From Pseudanabaena biceps (lineage in GTDB: Bacteria; Cyanobacteriota; Cyanobacteriia; Pseudanabaenales; Pseudanabaenaceae): a stretch of 64,000 nucleotides of DNA. How positions within the stretch are numbered: position 1 is the stretch's first letter; the number at the start of each line of letters is the position of its first letter. Positions 16,618 through 26,484 of the stretch are shown here, piece by piece. The notes below the pieces were generated by a model that worked only from the letters and a program-made list of their open reading frames with translations, was not told where the DNA came from and ran no database searches. The stretch lies in NCBI GenBank assembly GCA_013361095.1, contig JAATWA010000001.1, positions 2,768,501-2,832,500 on the forward strand, written 5' to 3'. A program made the position numbers and the translations under genes.

Positions 16618-19600
16618 CTAGATGAATACAAAACTAGAAGCCTCTAGGCTACCAGTATTAACACCTGTGAAAGTAGCAATTACAGAACCACCAACGGCGA
16701 TATTGTTGCCAGTGCGAACTAAGTCCGCCAAACCAAAACTTGCGCCTTTAAATCCAATTACATCTGTACCAATTTGGAAGTCAATAATTGTATTTGCCGA
16801 CTTGACAATATCACCAGTGAAAATCCAGAACTGATCAGATCCAGCACCTCCTGATAGCAAGTTACCGCCGCCTTCGCTAGCGAAGAACTTGTCAGTGCCA
16901 TCACCACCAAGAGCGCGATCGCCTGTCCCAAGGAAGAAGGTGTCATCACCAGCGCCACCAGATATCCGATTACCACCTTTGCTATCCAGAGCGTCAAAGG
17001 TATCGTTACCCGAACTGCCAAATACGCGATCGTTTTGACTGACATAGATAGTGTCATTACCACTGCCAAGATCGACACGGTTATTTCTACTTAAAGGGTT
17101 AAATGCAAGGTCTACAGAATCGTCACCTGCGCCTGTAAAGATAATATTGTTTTCAGCATTAAAAGCGCTGTTAGAAGCAGCAATCAATAGATCATTACCA
17201 GGTGTTCCCACTGAAATTAAGCCATTATTTGCAGTTACGGCATTAGCGATGGAGATCGCAAAAATATCGTTTGCTGTTGCGTTGGCAATATCCCTTGCTG
17301 TTACTTTTACGTTCAGGGTTCCGACATCTGTGCTAGCAGGTGTGCCACTAAATGTGCGAGTTGTTGGGTTGAAGCTCAACCAGTTGGGCAGAGCGTTACC
17401 ATTTCCTAATGTTGCGGTGTAACTGAGGATATCACCAGCGTCAATATCGGTGAAGGTATTGATAGGGATTTGGAAGTTAAAAGCGTCACCTTGTTTGGCG
17501 TTTAGATCGGCGATCTCGGAATTGACGATTGGCGCTTCGTTCACATCATTGATGTTGATGGTCAGTGCCTTGTCGTAGCTCAGTCCACCTCCATCGGTTG
17601 TCCTGACTAAAATGCTATAGCTTGATTTGGCTTCAAAATTGGGCGATGCATTGATCAGTAGTTGATTGCCGTTGATAGCAAAGGCAGCGTTGTCATTTGT
17701 GCCATTCACAAAGCTATAGGAGAAGGTATCACCGATGGTTGGGTCGGTGGTGGTGAAAGTCCCGATCGCGCTGTTTGCCGCTACATTTTCATTAATGGAG
17801 TTGGCACTTAGAGCAATATTTGTGGGTGCGCTGTTCAGATTCAAACCAACCAATACTGGATCGTGATCGGAGGTACGGAATGGCTGAGAACTGTATAGAC
17901 TGTTGACTTGACCTGCGGACTTAAATTCGGTGTTGTAGTCGAGAACTGTAGGTTCGTCAGCATTGATATGCCATTCGATCGCGCCTGTAACTTGTGATGC
18001 CAGAGTTGAATTGCCTAGAGCATGGTCGAGAGCGCCAACCTGTCCATTAAATACATAGGAGTAATTAGTATTTGGAGAAAGGTTGTTATATCCCGAACTT
18101 GCTAAAGTTGTGAGCGGATTTTCTTGGGCGTAAGCGTTGAAGTCACCTAGAAGGATATAGTCGGCATCACTAGTACCTGTCGGATTGGTGGCAAGCCATG
18201 CTGCTAAGTCTTGAGCTTGGCGTGTACGAGTGCCATTGGAGAAGCCTTGACCGTCGCCAGCATCAGCATCACCCACACCACCAGAGCTAGATCCTTTGGA
18301 TTTGAAGTGATTGATGACTGCGGTAAATTGTTCACCAGTCGAGATTTGTTGAAATGTCTGCGCGAGGGGCTTACGTCCAACTAAGTCAAACGAACCCGTT
18401 CCGTAAAAATTGGGAATGAATGCCGCCGCACCGACAGTCGTTACTTTACTTGGTTTATAAATAAAGGCAACGCTAATAGCATCAGTTCCTAAACTATTGC
18501 TACTAGGATTAATGAAAGCGTAAGTTCCCGCACCAGCGATCGCATTCAAGCCGTTAACTAAGTCTTGAATGGCGCTAGTAGAACCATAGCCATTGTTCTC
18601 AATCTCAGTAAGTCCTAAGACATCGGCTCCAGTGGCAATGATCGCGTTGATCGTCTTGTCACGCTGGCGATTAAATTCAGTGGTAGTGTTAGCACCGCGA
18701 GGCTCGAACTGCAGTCCATTCGCAAAGGTGACGACTGTGTTGGTATCGAGATCGTTGAAGTAGTTGAGAACGTTAAAACTACCAATCTTTAGGGTTCCAC
18801 CAACTGCGGGAGGCGTGACTGGGCGATCGTTCGTAGGAGTGAAGTTAACCCCTGTAGAAGTTTGGATGCGATATCCTTCAAAGCGCTCGTCTAAAACACC
18901 AGTGATATTAGCAACGGTGTCGCCACTGCGGAGGGTATTAGAAGCGCTCAGAGGTTGACCGCCACGACCAAATAATGTCGGATCTACGTTTTGAGTGCCG
19001 CTTCCGTCATCGAGATAGATTCTGCGATTAGCGATTTCGGCAAGATAGGCTGCATATCCACTGACGCTAGGCGCATTGAATTGAGTGTATTGATCGAATC
19101 GGGCATCGGTTCCTGCTTGGTTGCTTGCACCATCAACAGCGAGTACGACTTGTCCGAAACGTCCTAATTGGAAGTTTTCAGTAACAGTCAGGTTACCAGT
19201 TGCCGCGCTGAGATTAATCAGCATTCCTTCGTAGCGCTCTAGGTCGGTGGAACTGGTAGTAGGTAACTGGATATTGGTAACAGTTGGCAATACACTTGCG
19301 CCTAAATCAAGAACGGTTCCAGAAGTAATATCTAGCTCTGTCAGACTACTGTTATTGCCATTACTAGTACTGGTAAACTCCTTGACTGTTCCAGTGATGC
19401 GGACTTTATCGCCAACGCTGCCAGCGAATTTTCCATTGGGGTCGTAAACAAAGATGGCTTCGGAAGTTGCGTCGTTACCATCGGAGTCAGCATCTTCTTC
19501 TTGGACATAGAATCCGTTAAGTTTCGTAGCACCGAGAAATGCTCTGGTGACAATCCCTTCAATGGTTTGGATTCCTGTCAAGGCGGCTGTCGAACCACTG

Positions 19601-21849
19601 CCTTGAATCGCACTGATTTTAGTTGGCGTAACAACTACTGGATTGGCAATAAGCCCTGGAGAGCCAACCTCTGTCACCGACAAGTTATTAACAACTGAGA
19701 AAGCACCATTTACACCAACAGCACTTTGGGTTGCGATCGCCGCATTTTGCAACAAGGCAGCATTGTCAAAGGTGGTAAATGGGGATGCGGCTGGCGATGC
19801 GCCGAAGGTAACGCTTGCTTGAAGGACACCAGCGTCATTAAAGATATTGATAGCATCACCACCAGTACTCAAGCCAATGCCAGACCCACTGTAGTTACCA
19901 ATCTTTAAGTTAGCGGGTGGAGTTGCGCCAAACCAATTGGTTAGAAATGTAGGATTAGGAGTTGCACCTTCAATGAAGATTACCGATTCTCCAGCACCAA
20001 TAGTTGTTATACCGCTTAAAAGAACAGATGAAGCGAAGCTGTTAGAACTATCGTCAACTTTCCAGCCAGAGATATTTACGGCGCTAGAGCCAGTATTGGT
20101 AAGTTCAAACCAATCGGCGGCAACAAGTGAATTACCACTGCTCCAAGGCGCAACTTCAGTGACAAATATAGTACTAGTAGTAGAAGAGGGAGTTTCATTT
20201 ACTACATCAGTGATAGATAGAGCAAACGCCGTACTTGCGTCAGGATTAGTGCCGATAGATGTATCATCCACGTTAACACTAACGCTATAACTGGTCTTGG
20301 TTTCAAAATCTAAGGTTGTTCCTGCTTTAACAAAAAGCGCATTCCCTGAGATCGTGAAGAAACTCGCATCAGTACCACTCAAGCTAAGAGTATTTGTTCC
20401 CAATCCATCATCAGTAATAGAGATGTCAGCTACTTTAAGTGGGTTAGCAGTACTGGTATTTTCCGCGATCGCATTGACTTGATTGCTCAGGACTACTGCG
20501 GTGGGCGCTTGGTTGGGAACTACAGAAGGGGCATAGACCGAAAGTTGTGGAATATCGCCATTTTCACTAGTGACGTATAAAAAACCGTCTTTGTCTACCG
20601 TGAGTCCTTCAAACTGCTGGTCAGGAACTGATAGGGTATTGCTAGGCTCAGAGACGATTGTTAAGGAGCTAGAGACATTCCCAGCGCGATCGATGTTAAC
20701 GATTTTGCCAGAAGCTTGGCTCAAGAGCAGTAGTCTATCGCTTGTAGGCGATAGGGTTGAGAAGGCAAAAACATCTGCAAAGTCGGCAATTCCTGCCAAA
20801 GATGGAGTGAAGAGATCGGTCGAATTAACAGTGGTGGGCGAACCATTGCTTGCTGTTAACGCCGTAAAGTCAATCGTAGTTTGAAAAACTCCTAAGGGAT
20901 TCTCTTCTTTAACTGCGATGAATCCGTTTGTCAGTGGGTCAAAGGTAATACCTTCAATCCCAATATTGCCGATAGTCGTACCCAGTTTTACAGTCTGGAC
21001 ATTAGCCGCAGTAAGAGTTGTGTTAGGGGTATAGGTAAACTTACTCGCTTGACGGACTCGCTCATCGGCGATCACAAACTGACCGTTCCCAATATAAGTA
21101 AGCCCCTCTGGATCAGCAAATAGTCCAGCAGTTAAAGTCATTGAGTCGATCAATTGTCCTGTCTTTGATACTTGCACGATCGCTGTGCCACCATCGCCAA
21201 CTACAAAAAGCGAATCGGTGTCCTTGTTATAGGTCACTGCCGAAACTTCTCGTGCCAAAAAATTGGTTCCAGTAGTAGCAACAGGCAAGTTGAAAAGTCC
21301 AACACGAACATAGTTAGAAAGGTCGATGCCAGTAATGGTTGGAGTTACACCACCGCTAGTAAATGTTTGACCTGCATTGATTGTCCCAGAAGAAACGGCA
21401 CTTGGGGCATTCCATACAAAGTTACCAGACTCAGTGCCAGTGCCAGTTAGCTGTAAACTCAGACCCGCTGCTTCAGTACCTGACTCTAAAACTCCAATAT
21501 CAGTACTGGTAAGACCATTTGCAGCACCACTGGTAGCAGTGAAGACTCCCTCGTAACTTAGAAATTGAACAACCGTACCATTGTTAACCAATGCAATACC
21601 ATCAGGCGCTCCGTTTTGAATCCCATTGGATGGGAAAGAAACGCTGAAGGCTCCAAAGCCATTACCTTCATCATCGATACTGAACGTGCTAAGGTCAGTA
21701 GTGTTGTATGCTGCCCCACCAGTGCCGTTGTATAATACAAGAGTCCAGCCTGTTAAATTAGTGCCAGCCACGCCAGCGATTTCGACAAATTCGCCAATAT
21801 CTGTACCGTTGTTATCGTAATGAATTTCGTTAATAAAAACTGTAGCCAC
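16618..21849 (-). CDS. Giant secreted ExeM/NucH-like endonuclease with lamin-tail, cadherin-like and RTX regions
   Basis: The protein is 1743 aa with no N-terminal signal peptide. The approximate domain order is: lamin-tail-like domain (1-170), an SdiA-regulated/esterase-like beta-propeller (175-440), cadherin-like repeat (445-550), a second lamin-tail domain (558-736), an OB-like ExeM region (740-1005), an endonuclease/exonuclease/phosphatase domain (1020-1335, LKIGSFNVLNYF ... LTEIENNG ... LLGDFNAYAQ ... TSDHDPVL), another cadherin-like domain (1343-1440), an Ig-like putative domain (to ~1535), and RTX Ca2+-binding repeats (GAGDDSVDL, GSGNDTIYV, GGAGDDTFFLG). The active-site Asp/His in SDHDP are present. 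The C-terminal RTX part suggests type I secretion. The likely role is degradation of extracellular DNA for phosphate (inference). Confidence 0.9.
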   Translation of the reverse strand: MATVFINEIHYDNNGTDIGEFVEIAGVAGTNLTGWTLVLYNGTGGAAYNTTDLSTFSIDDEGNGFGAFSVSFPSNGIQNGAPDGIALVNNGTVVQFLSYEGVFTATSGAANGLTSTDIGVLESGTEAAGLSLQLTGTGTESGNFVWNAPSAVSSGTINAGQTFTSGGVTPTITGIDLSNYVRVGLFNLPVATTGTNFLAREVSAVTYNKDTDSLFVVGDGGTAIVQVSKTGQLIDSMTLTAGLFADPEGLTYIGNGQFVIADERVRQASKFTYTPNTTLTAANVQTVKLGTTIGNIGIEGITFDPLTNGFIAVKEENPLGVFQTTIDFTALTASNGSPTTVNSTDLFTPSLAGIADFADVFAFSTLSPTSDRLLLLSQASGKIVNIDRAGNVSSSLTIVSEPSNTLSVPDQQFEGLTVDKDGFLYVTSENGDIPQLSVYAPSVVPNQAPTAVVLSNQVNAIAENTSTANPLKVADISITDDGLGTNTLSLSGTDASFFTISGNALFVKAGTTLDFETKTSYSVSVNVDDTSIGTNPDASTAFALSITDVVNETPSSTTSTIFVTEVAPWSSGNSLVAADWFELTNTGSSAVNISGWKVDDSSNSFASSVLLSGITTIGAGESVIFIEGATPNPTFLTNWFGATPPANLKIGNYSGSGIGLSTGGDAINIFNDAGVLQASVTFGASPAASPFTTFDNAALLQNAAIATQSAVGVNGAFSVVNNLSVTEVGSPGLIANPVVVTPTKISAIQGSGSTAALTGIQTIEGIVTRAFLGATKLNGFYVQEEDADSDGNDATSEAIFVYDPNGKFAGSVGDKVRITGTVKEFTSTSNGNNSSLTELDITSGTVLDLGASVLPTVTNIQLPTTSSTDLERYEGMLINLSAATGNLTVTENFQLGRFGQVVLAVDGASNQAGTDARFDQYTQFNAPSVSGYAAYLAEIANRRIYLDDGSGTQNVDPTLFGRGGQPLSASNTLRSGDTVANITGVLDERFEGYRIQTSTGVNFTPTNDRPVTPPAVGGTLKIGSFNVLNYFNDLDTNTVVTFANGLQFEPRGANTTTEFNRQRDKTINAIIATGADVLGLTEIENNGYGSTSAIQDLVNGLNAIAGAGTYAFINPSSNSLGTDAISVAFIYKPSKVTTVGAAAFIPNFYGTGSFDLVGRKPLAQTFQQISTGEQFTAVINHFKSKGSSSGGVGDADAGDGQGFSNGTRTRQAQDLAAWLATNPTGTSDADYILLGDFNAYAQENPLTTLASSGYNNLSPNTNYSYVFNGQVGALDHALGNSTLASQVTGAIEWHINADEPTVLDYNTEFKSAGQVNSLYSSQPFRTSDHDPVLVGLNLNSAPTNIALSANSINENVAANSAIGTFTTTDPTIGDTFSYSFVNGTNDNAAFAINGNQLLINASPNFEAKSSYSILVRTTDGGGLSYDKALTININDVNEAPIVNSEIADLNAKQGDAFNFQIPINTFTDIDAGDILSYTATLGNGNALPNWLSFNPTTRTFSGTPASTDVGTLNVKVTARDIANATANDIFAISIANAVTANNGLISVGTPGNDLLIAASNSAFNAENNIIFTGAGDDSVDLAFNPLSRNNRVDLGSGNDTIYVSQNDRVFGSSGNDTFDALDSKGGNRISGGAGDDTFFLGTGDRALGGDGTDKFFASEGGGNLLSGGAGSDQFWIFTGDIVKSANTIIDFQIGTDVIGFKGASFGLADLVRTGNNIAVGGSVIATFTGVNTGSLEASSFVFI

Positions 21850-22193
21850 GTTGTTTTCCTTTGATGTTTTTTTACTGAAATATATTGTGCAATTCTGCTA
21901 ATCTGCTTGAGGTTTAATCGCGATCGCCTTTAGCAATTATTCAAGCGTGTAGCGAGAGTTAAGCGGGGAAATAGGCTATAGGTTTGTAGACATGTTAAGT
22001 TTCGTTCCTATTGATACAGATATGTCGTCGTTTCCAGCATAAAGGCGGATACTGGTTGCTCAGGTTAAATTCACATCAAGCCTTAGTTAACGTTCAGTTA
22101 TAGCTACAGTCATCAATATTTAGGACAAAGCCGCAACTCTCTCTTGGGTTCTGGCTACAGCGATCGCCAATTCAACGAATAGAGGTTAAACAT
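21850..22193. promoter_or_regulatory. Divergent intergenic region between RTX nuclease and CHAT protein
   Basis: The region is 344 bases and AT-rich near both starts. It includes one truncated family-B arm (TTATAGCTACAG... and the right-hand arm CGCAACTCTCTCTTGGGTT, around 22095-22150). It should hold the promoters for both divergent secreted-protein genes. I could not identify an operator such as a Pho box. Confidence 0.4.
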
Positions 22194-23729
22194 ATGTTGC
22201 GTTCTTTTGTGTTGACGAGCCTTAGTTTTTTACTAGCAATTCCCTGCTTCTCTGCGGTATGGATATTGCCAGTTGAGAGTTATCCAGAACAAGACGAAGT
22301 TAGAGGAGGTTCCTCACCTTTGCTAAATCCTCTATTTATCTTGAATTTGATTTTTACTTTGAGTCAATCTAGTAGCAGTTCACAACCAAGAGAAGATTTA
22401 TCACCTGAAATCGCCGAAATTAGAGGCCAGATCAGTCGGCTATACTTTCTTTTGGCGCGGCAATATGCTTTACAAAATCAACTTCCTGAAGCTTGTAATG
22501 CTCTCGAAAAAGCCCACAGTTCAGAACTAGAAGCCTATCTACGCAGAGATTTGCCAGCAAAACAGAGTGATAGTAAAGATTGCTATGCTTCTGATCTACA
22601 GCGTATTTCCCAATTAACTGGCAGTCCAACCGCCTTGGTCTATGCCACAACTTCTCAAGGTGGTTTGGAATTGATTATGGTTCCACCGAGTGGCGATCGC
22701 ACTAAATATCTCACCAAGCAAAACCTAAAACAACTTTCAGAACCTGCGATCGCCAATCCTGTCCGCAAAATAACGGGTAATGCCACTACTAAAGACGTTG
22801 ATATAGTCATTTCTGATTTCCGCAATAGTCTGCGCGATGACGCATCAGAGGACTTTATGCCCTATGCTCGACAACTCTATGATTGGGTGATTCGTCCCAT
22901 TGAGGCAGATTTAGACCGTAATCAAATTAAGTCAATTGTATTTGTGATGAATGGAAACTTGCGCGTAGTTCCCCCTGCGGCGTTCCATGATGGCAAGCAC
23001 TTTTTAGTGGAAAAGTATGCCGTGACTACAATTCCTAATTGGCAGTTAACAGAGCCAAAACGTACTGATCGCACTCTCAATCCTCAAGTGCTAGCAATGG
23101 GACTGTCTGAGTCTTCGGGTGGTTGGGCGGCTCTACCTGCAACTAAAGTGGAAGTGGAAGCGATATCTTTGCAAGTATTAACGGGCAAGGCTTTTATGAA
23201 TAGTGAGTTTACGATTGACAACTTGCGATCGCAACTTGATAAACAGAAATACGGCATTGTCCATCTTGCCACCCATGCCAAATTTCTAGATCAATCTCCT
23301 AGCCAATCCTTTATTCAATTTTGGGGCGATCGCTTGCAGATGGATCGCATTAGCAAGTTGAATTTGGTGACAGATATGTTGACTCTAAGTGCCTGTGAAA
23401 CTGCCGTGGGACAGAATTTGGGTTTGGCAGGGTTAGCAGCAAGCTCAGGCGCAAAGAGTGTATTAGCTTCTCTATGGACGGTTAGCGATGCGGGAACAGC
23501 GCCTCTAATGATTCGTTTTTACAGTGGTTTAGCCACTGCACCAAGTAAGGCGATCGCTCTTCAACAGGCGCAGTTAGCCTTACTCAGAGGGAATGTCCAA
23601 ATCAAAAACGATCAGATTAAGGGAATAGAAGGAATAGTAGGCATTCCCTTTAGTTTTAATGCTAACAATATCGATCTTAAACATCCTTACTATTGGTCTT
23701 CTTTTACTCTAGTTGGCAATTGGCTATAA
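22194..23729 (+). CDS. Secreted CHAT-domain protein (caspase-like peptidase)
   Basis: The protein is 511 aa. A hydrophobic signal peptide is present (LTSLSFLLAIPCFSAVW, residues ~6-24). A short helical region (about 65-115) may be a degenerate TPR. The CHAT domain follows with the catalytic His in IVHLATHAKF (about 361) and Cys in LTLSACETAVG (about 400), then LAASSGAKSVLASLWTVSD. CHAT proteins are caspase/separase-like peptidases. Many cyanobacterial versions have longer TPR arrays, so this one is short. It stands divergently to the RTX nuclease; a functional link is not shown. Confidence 0.88.
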   Translation: MLRSFVLTSLSFLLAIPCFSAVWILPVESYPEQDEVRGGSSPLLNPLFILNLIFTLSQSSSSSQPREDLSPEIAEIRGQISRLYFLLARQYALQNQLPEACNALEKAHSSELEAYLRRDLPAKQSDSKDCYASDLQRISQLTGSPTALVYATTSQGGLELIMVPPSGDRTKYLTKQNLKQLSEPAIANPVRKITGNATTKDVDIVISDFRNSLRDDASEDFMPYARQLYDWVIRPIEADLDRNQIKSIVFVMNGNLRVVPPAAFHDGKHFLVEKYAVTTIPNWQLTEPKRTDRTLNPQVLAMGLSESSGGWAALPATKVEVEAISLQVLTGKAFMNSEFTIDNLRSQLDKQKYGIVHLATHAKFLDQSPSQSFIQFWGDRLQMDRISKLNLVTDMLTLSACETAVGQNLGLAGLAASSGAKSVLASLWTVSDAGTAPLMIRFYSGLATAPSKAIALQQAQLALLRGNVQIKNDQIKGIEGIVGIPFSFNANNIDLKHPYYWSSFTLVGNWL

Positions 23730-23753
23730 AACCAGAATACTCTCTTCCCAGTG

Positions 23754-23798
23754 AAGAATTAGACGTTGCGGCGCTTCGCGCCGCAACGTCTAATTCTT
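23754..23798. terminator. Hairpin after the CHAT gene
   Basis: Arms AAGAATTAGACGTTGCGG plus CGC around TTC. It is flanked by CTCTTCCCAGTG on the left and GTGGGAAGGGA on the right, weak versions of the family-D outer arms seen at 8996 and 50115. Confidence 0.6.
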
Positions 23799-23869
23799 GG
23801 TTTTGTATGTCTATTTCTTTGGTGGGAAGGGATTATGAATTGCAGCACGAAATGCCGCAATTCATACTG

Positions 23870-24814
23870 CTAGAGTAACTCGATATTTTCCTTAATAGAA
23901 TTCGCGGAATTATGGAGTACTGCTAACTCTGCATCAGTGAGTTGAATCTCGATTACTTTTTCGGCTCCCTGACTTCCCAACTGCACTGGCACACCCATAA
24001 ATATATCCGTTAAGCCATACTCCCCTGTCAGATATGCCGCCGCAGGCACAATCCGATGGCGATCGCGGAGGATGGCTTCCACCATCACATAAGTTGCTGC
24101 CGAAGGTGCAAAATAAGCACTGCCAGTCTGCATTAATTTCACGATTTCAGCTCCCCCATTGCGTGTCCTCTCCACGAGACGCGCGATCGCTTCGGCAGAT
24201 AGTAACTCTGTAATTGGCACACCATTAACTGTGGATAGTCTTGGCAATGGCAACATCAGATCCCCATGTCCGCCTAAAACTGTGGCATGGACATTGGCGA
24301 TCGAGATACCTAATTCCATCGCAATAAAGGTTTGAAATCTGGCTGTATCTAATACTCCCGCCATACCCAAAACTCTTTGGGGTGGTAATTTGCTGACTTT
24401 CCATGTTAAGTAGGTCATCACATCAAGGGGATTAGTCACCACTACAAAAATTGCCTTGGGAGACTGAGCGATCGCCTTAGTAACTACGTCTTGAACGATG
24501 CCAGCATTGATCTTTAGTAAGTCATTGCGGCTCATGCCTTCTTTACGCGGCAGTCCTGCGGTGACAACCACCACTTCCGAATCTTTAGTGTCGGCATAGT
24601 CGTTGGTTCCCACAATCTGGCGATCGTGGGTGGTAATAGAGCGAGACTGCATCAAATCCAAAGCGATTCCTTGTGGTTTTCCCACCACCACATCGCACAG
24701 CACCACGTTAGCAATATTATTAGCAGCAATGCGCTGAGCCAACATTCCGCCGACATTTCCTGCGCCGATAACGGTAACTTTGGGCGATGAAATATCTGTA
24801 GTTAGGATCGGCAT
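23870..24814 (-). CDS. mdh: Malate dehydrogenase
   Basis: The protein is 314 aa. The Rossmann motif is VTVIGAGNVGGMLAQRIA, and the active-site loop LPRKEGMSRNDLL has the Arg residues that select dicarboxylates. There is also NPLDVMTYL, and the catalytic His in VLGGHGDLMLPLPR. It oxidises malate to oxaloacetate with NAD. The family is LDH-like MDH (cyanobacterial/bacterial Mdh3 type). The length and motifs are normal. Confidence 0.96.
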   Translation of the reverse strand: MPILTTDISSPKVTVIGAGNVGGMLAQRIAANNIANVVLCDVVVGKPQGIALDLMQSRSITTHDRQIVGTNDYADTKDSEVVVVTAGLPRKEGMSRNDLLKINAGIVQDVVTKAIAQSPKAIFVVVTNPLDVMTYLTWKVSKLPPQRVLGMAGVLDTARFQTFIAMELGISIANVHATVLGGHGDLMLPLPRLSTVNGVPITELLSAEAIARLVERTRNGGAEIVKLMQTGSAYFAPSAATYVMVEAILRDRHRIVPAAAYLTGEYGLTDIFMGVPVQLGSQGAEKVIEIQLTDAELAVLHNSANSIKENIELL

Positions 24815-24866
24815 AATTATCGAGATTGTTTAATGCGTAATTTTTGTAATTTCATCTGTTCTTTTG

Positions 24867-24934
24867 AATTAAGTTTTAGGTCAAAAAGAGAGTGACGCGA
24901 TCGCGTCACTCTCTTTTTGACCTAAAACTTAATT
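24867..24934. repeat. Perfect 68-bp palindrome centred on GCGATCGC
   Basis: Two 34-nt arms with no loop; the dyad centre is GCGATCGC at 24897-24904. The right arm carries the last codons and the stop of rodA. It lies between the rodA 3' end and mdh. It may terminate rodA transcripts. Confidence 0.9.
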
Positions 24935-26178
24935 GTGCGGCGGTGAGCCGCCACGGACTCCACTAGTCCGATCGCCATAAAATTAGCTAATAGCGCCGAT
25001 CGCCCATAACTTAACCACGGTAAAGGTATTCCCGTTACAGGCGCAACATTGATATTCATCCCGATATTAACAAAAGTCTGAAATAGCACAAAAGAAAACA
25101 CCCCGATCGCCAAGAGTGAGCCAAAGTTATCCCTAGCATTCACCGCAATTACTAAGAGTCTCCAGCAAATACCGACAAATAGTAACAGCACACAAATACA
25201 ACCCACAAAGCCAAACTCTTCGCCGATCGCCGAAAAGATAAAATCGGTATGTTGCTCAGGAATAAAACTTAATTGGGTTTGCGTACCCTTAAGCCAGCCC
25301 TGCCCTAAAAGCTTACCTGCCCCGATCGCGATCTTGGACTGGATGACGTGATAGCCAGAGCCGAGTGGATCTTGGTTGGGATCGATGAAGAGTAATAATC
25401 GCTTCTTTTGGTAGTCCTGAAGGATATTCCACAATAAAATCCCTGCCTGTCCAGAGATCAAATTAATCACAACCGCCATAACTGTACTAACGATACGAAA
25501 CCAAGGCAGTGAGACCCAAGCCGCCACTCCCATCAAAATCACCCAGACAATCCAAGCGGGTATATATAGCGAAAAAAGCACTGCTGAGACAATCGGCGAA
25601 AAAATTAGCAACAACCACCCCAAACTCGCGCCCGCCCAATAAAGCATCCCAATTGTAATCGCCGCAAACACCAATGATGTTCCTAAATTGGGTTGTAAAA
25701 AGATTAAAATCCAAGGTGGTAAAGTCACCCAAGCCACTTTGAAAGCATCAATCGGGCTTTGGATCGGTTGGTCATGCATTACCGCCGCTAAAGAAATAAT
25801 TACCCCCACTTTGGCAAATTCTGAGGGCTGGATATTAAACCCACCAATGGTGATCCATCGTTCTGCGCCCAAGGCTGTCGTCCCAAAAAACATCACCATT
25901 AGCAATGAAAAAATAGTGAATGCGTAAATTAGCCAATGCAATCGTAGGAGTTGATCGTAATGAAAACGGGCGATCGCAAACATAGCCACTAACCCAACTA
26001 CGCCAGTGACCCAATGTTGCCACCACTCAGTACGCTGAGCGCTATAGTCGGAGCTATAGATGGCAACACCACCGATAATCAGCAACATGATCGGAAACAA
26101 CAACAGCAGAAAATCGGCATCACGCCATTCACGCTTAATATTTTCCCAACTGGGTAGTTCTAAACCTTTTACAATCAT
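24922..26178 (-). CDS. rodA: RodA/FtsW-type peptidoglycan glycosyltransferase (SEDS)
   Basis: This is about 418 aa from MIVKGLELPSW (26178). The open frame goes back to 26289, but that extension is read out of a MITE-like fragment, so the longer start is doubted. Another ATG at 26214 sits on the MITE edge. There are ten hydrophobic helices. Typical SEDS blocks are FNIQPSEFAKVGVII, FLQPNLGTSLVF, GSGYHVIQSKIAIGAGKLLGQGWLKGTQTQLSFIPEQHTDFIFSAIGEEFGF and VTGIPLPWLSYGRSALLANFMAIG. It polymerises lipid II for side-wall growth with a class B PBP, none of which is next to it. Confidence 0.94.
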   Translation of the reverse strand: MIVKGLELPSWENIKREWRDADFLLLLFPIMLLIIGGVAIYSSDYSAQRTEWWQHWVTGVVGLVAMFAIARFHYDQLLRLHWLIYAFTIFSLLMVMFFGTTALGAERWITIGGFNIQPSEFAKVGVIISLAAVMHDQPIQSPIDAFKVAWVTLPPWILIFLQPNLGTSLVFAAITIGMLYWAGASLGWLLLIFSPIVSAVLFSLYIPAWIVWVILMGVAAWVSLPWFRIVSTVMAVVINLISGQAGILLWNILQDYQKKRLLLFIDPNQDPLGSGYHVIQSKIAIGAGKLLGQGWLKGTQTQLSFIPEQHTDFIFSAIGEEFGFVGCICVLLLFVGICWRLLVIAVNARDNFGSLLAIGVFSFVLFQTFVNIGMNINVAPVTGIPLPWLSYGRSALLANFMAIGLVESVAAHRRTIKF

Positions 26179-26210
26179 AAATTCAGGGCTAGGGATTTTA
26201 TTCGCATTTC

Positions 26211-26275
26211 CCATTATGAAACCAAATTTGGAGTTTGCAGCACCTTCGGTGCTGCAAACTCCAAATTTGGTTTTT
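26211..26275. mobile_element. Truncated MITE-like element (half of the 131-bp family)
   Basis: CATTATGAAACCAAATTTGG, followed by a stem (GAGTTTGCAGCACC-TTC-GGTGCTGCAAACTC), matches one end and the first hairpin of the 131-bp family. The GAAAGCCAGCC hairpin and second end are absent. Confidence 0.65.
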
Positions 26276-26291
26276 ATAGCTATCGCCAAGT

Positions 26292-26450
26292 AAACCCAAG
26301 AATTGGCTGGCGACGCTCTGCGCCGCCAGCCAATTCTTGGGTTTTATGTCCTAGTAAACTTGGCGATACAGCCTATTGAGGCTTTGAGCGGAGCGCCGCT
26401 TCCCAAAATTTCTCTGGGTTTTAATTAAGCGCAAAGCGCTGTATCTATAA
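26292..26450. repeat. Family-B hairpin followed by a half family-C element
   Basis: AAACCCAAGAATTGGCTGGCG and its complement form a hairpin (26293-26345) with the outer end ATGTCCTAGTAAACTTGGCGATACAGC. From about 26368 (ACAGCCTATTGAGG) to 26442 (GCGCTGT) lies an inverted copy of the element at 31361-31461 lacking one stem arm. Confidence 0.7.
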
Positions 26451-26484
26451 AAACTAATTTCCGATCAAACAAACCACAATCATC

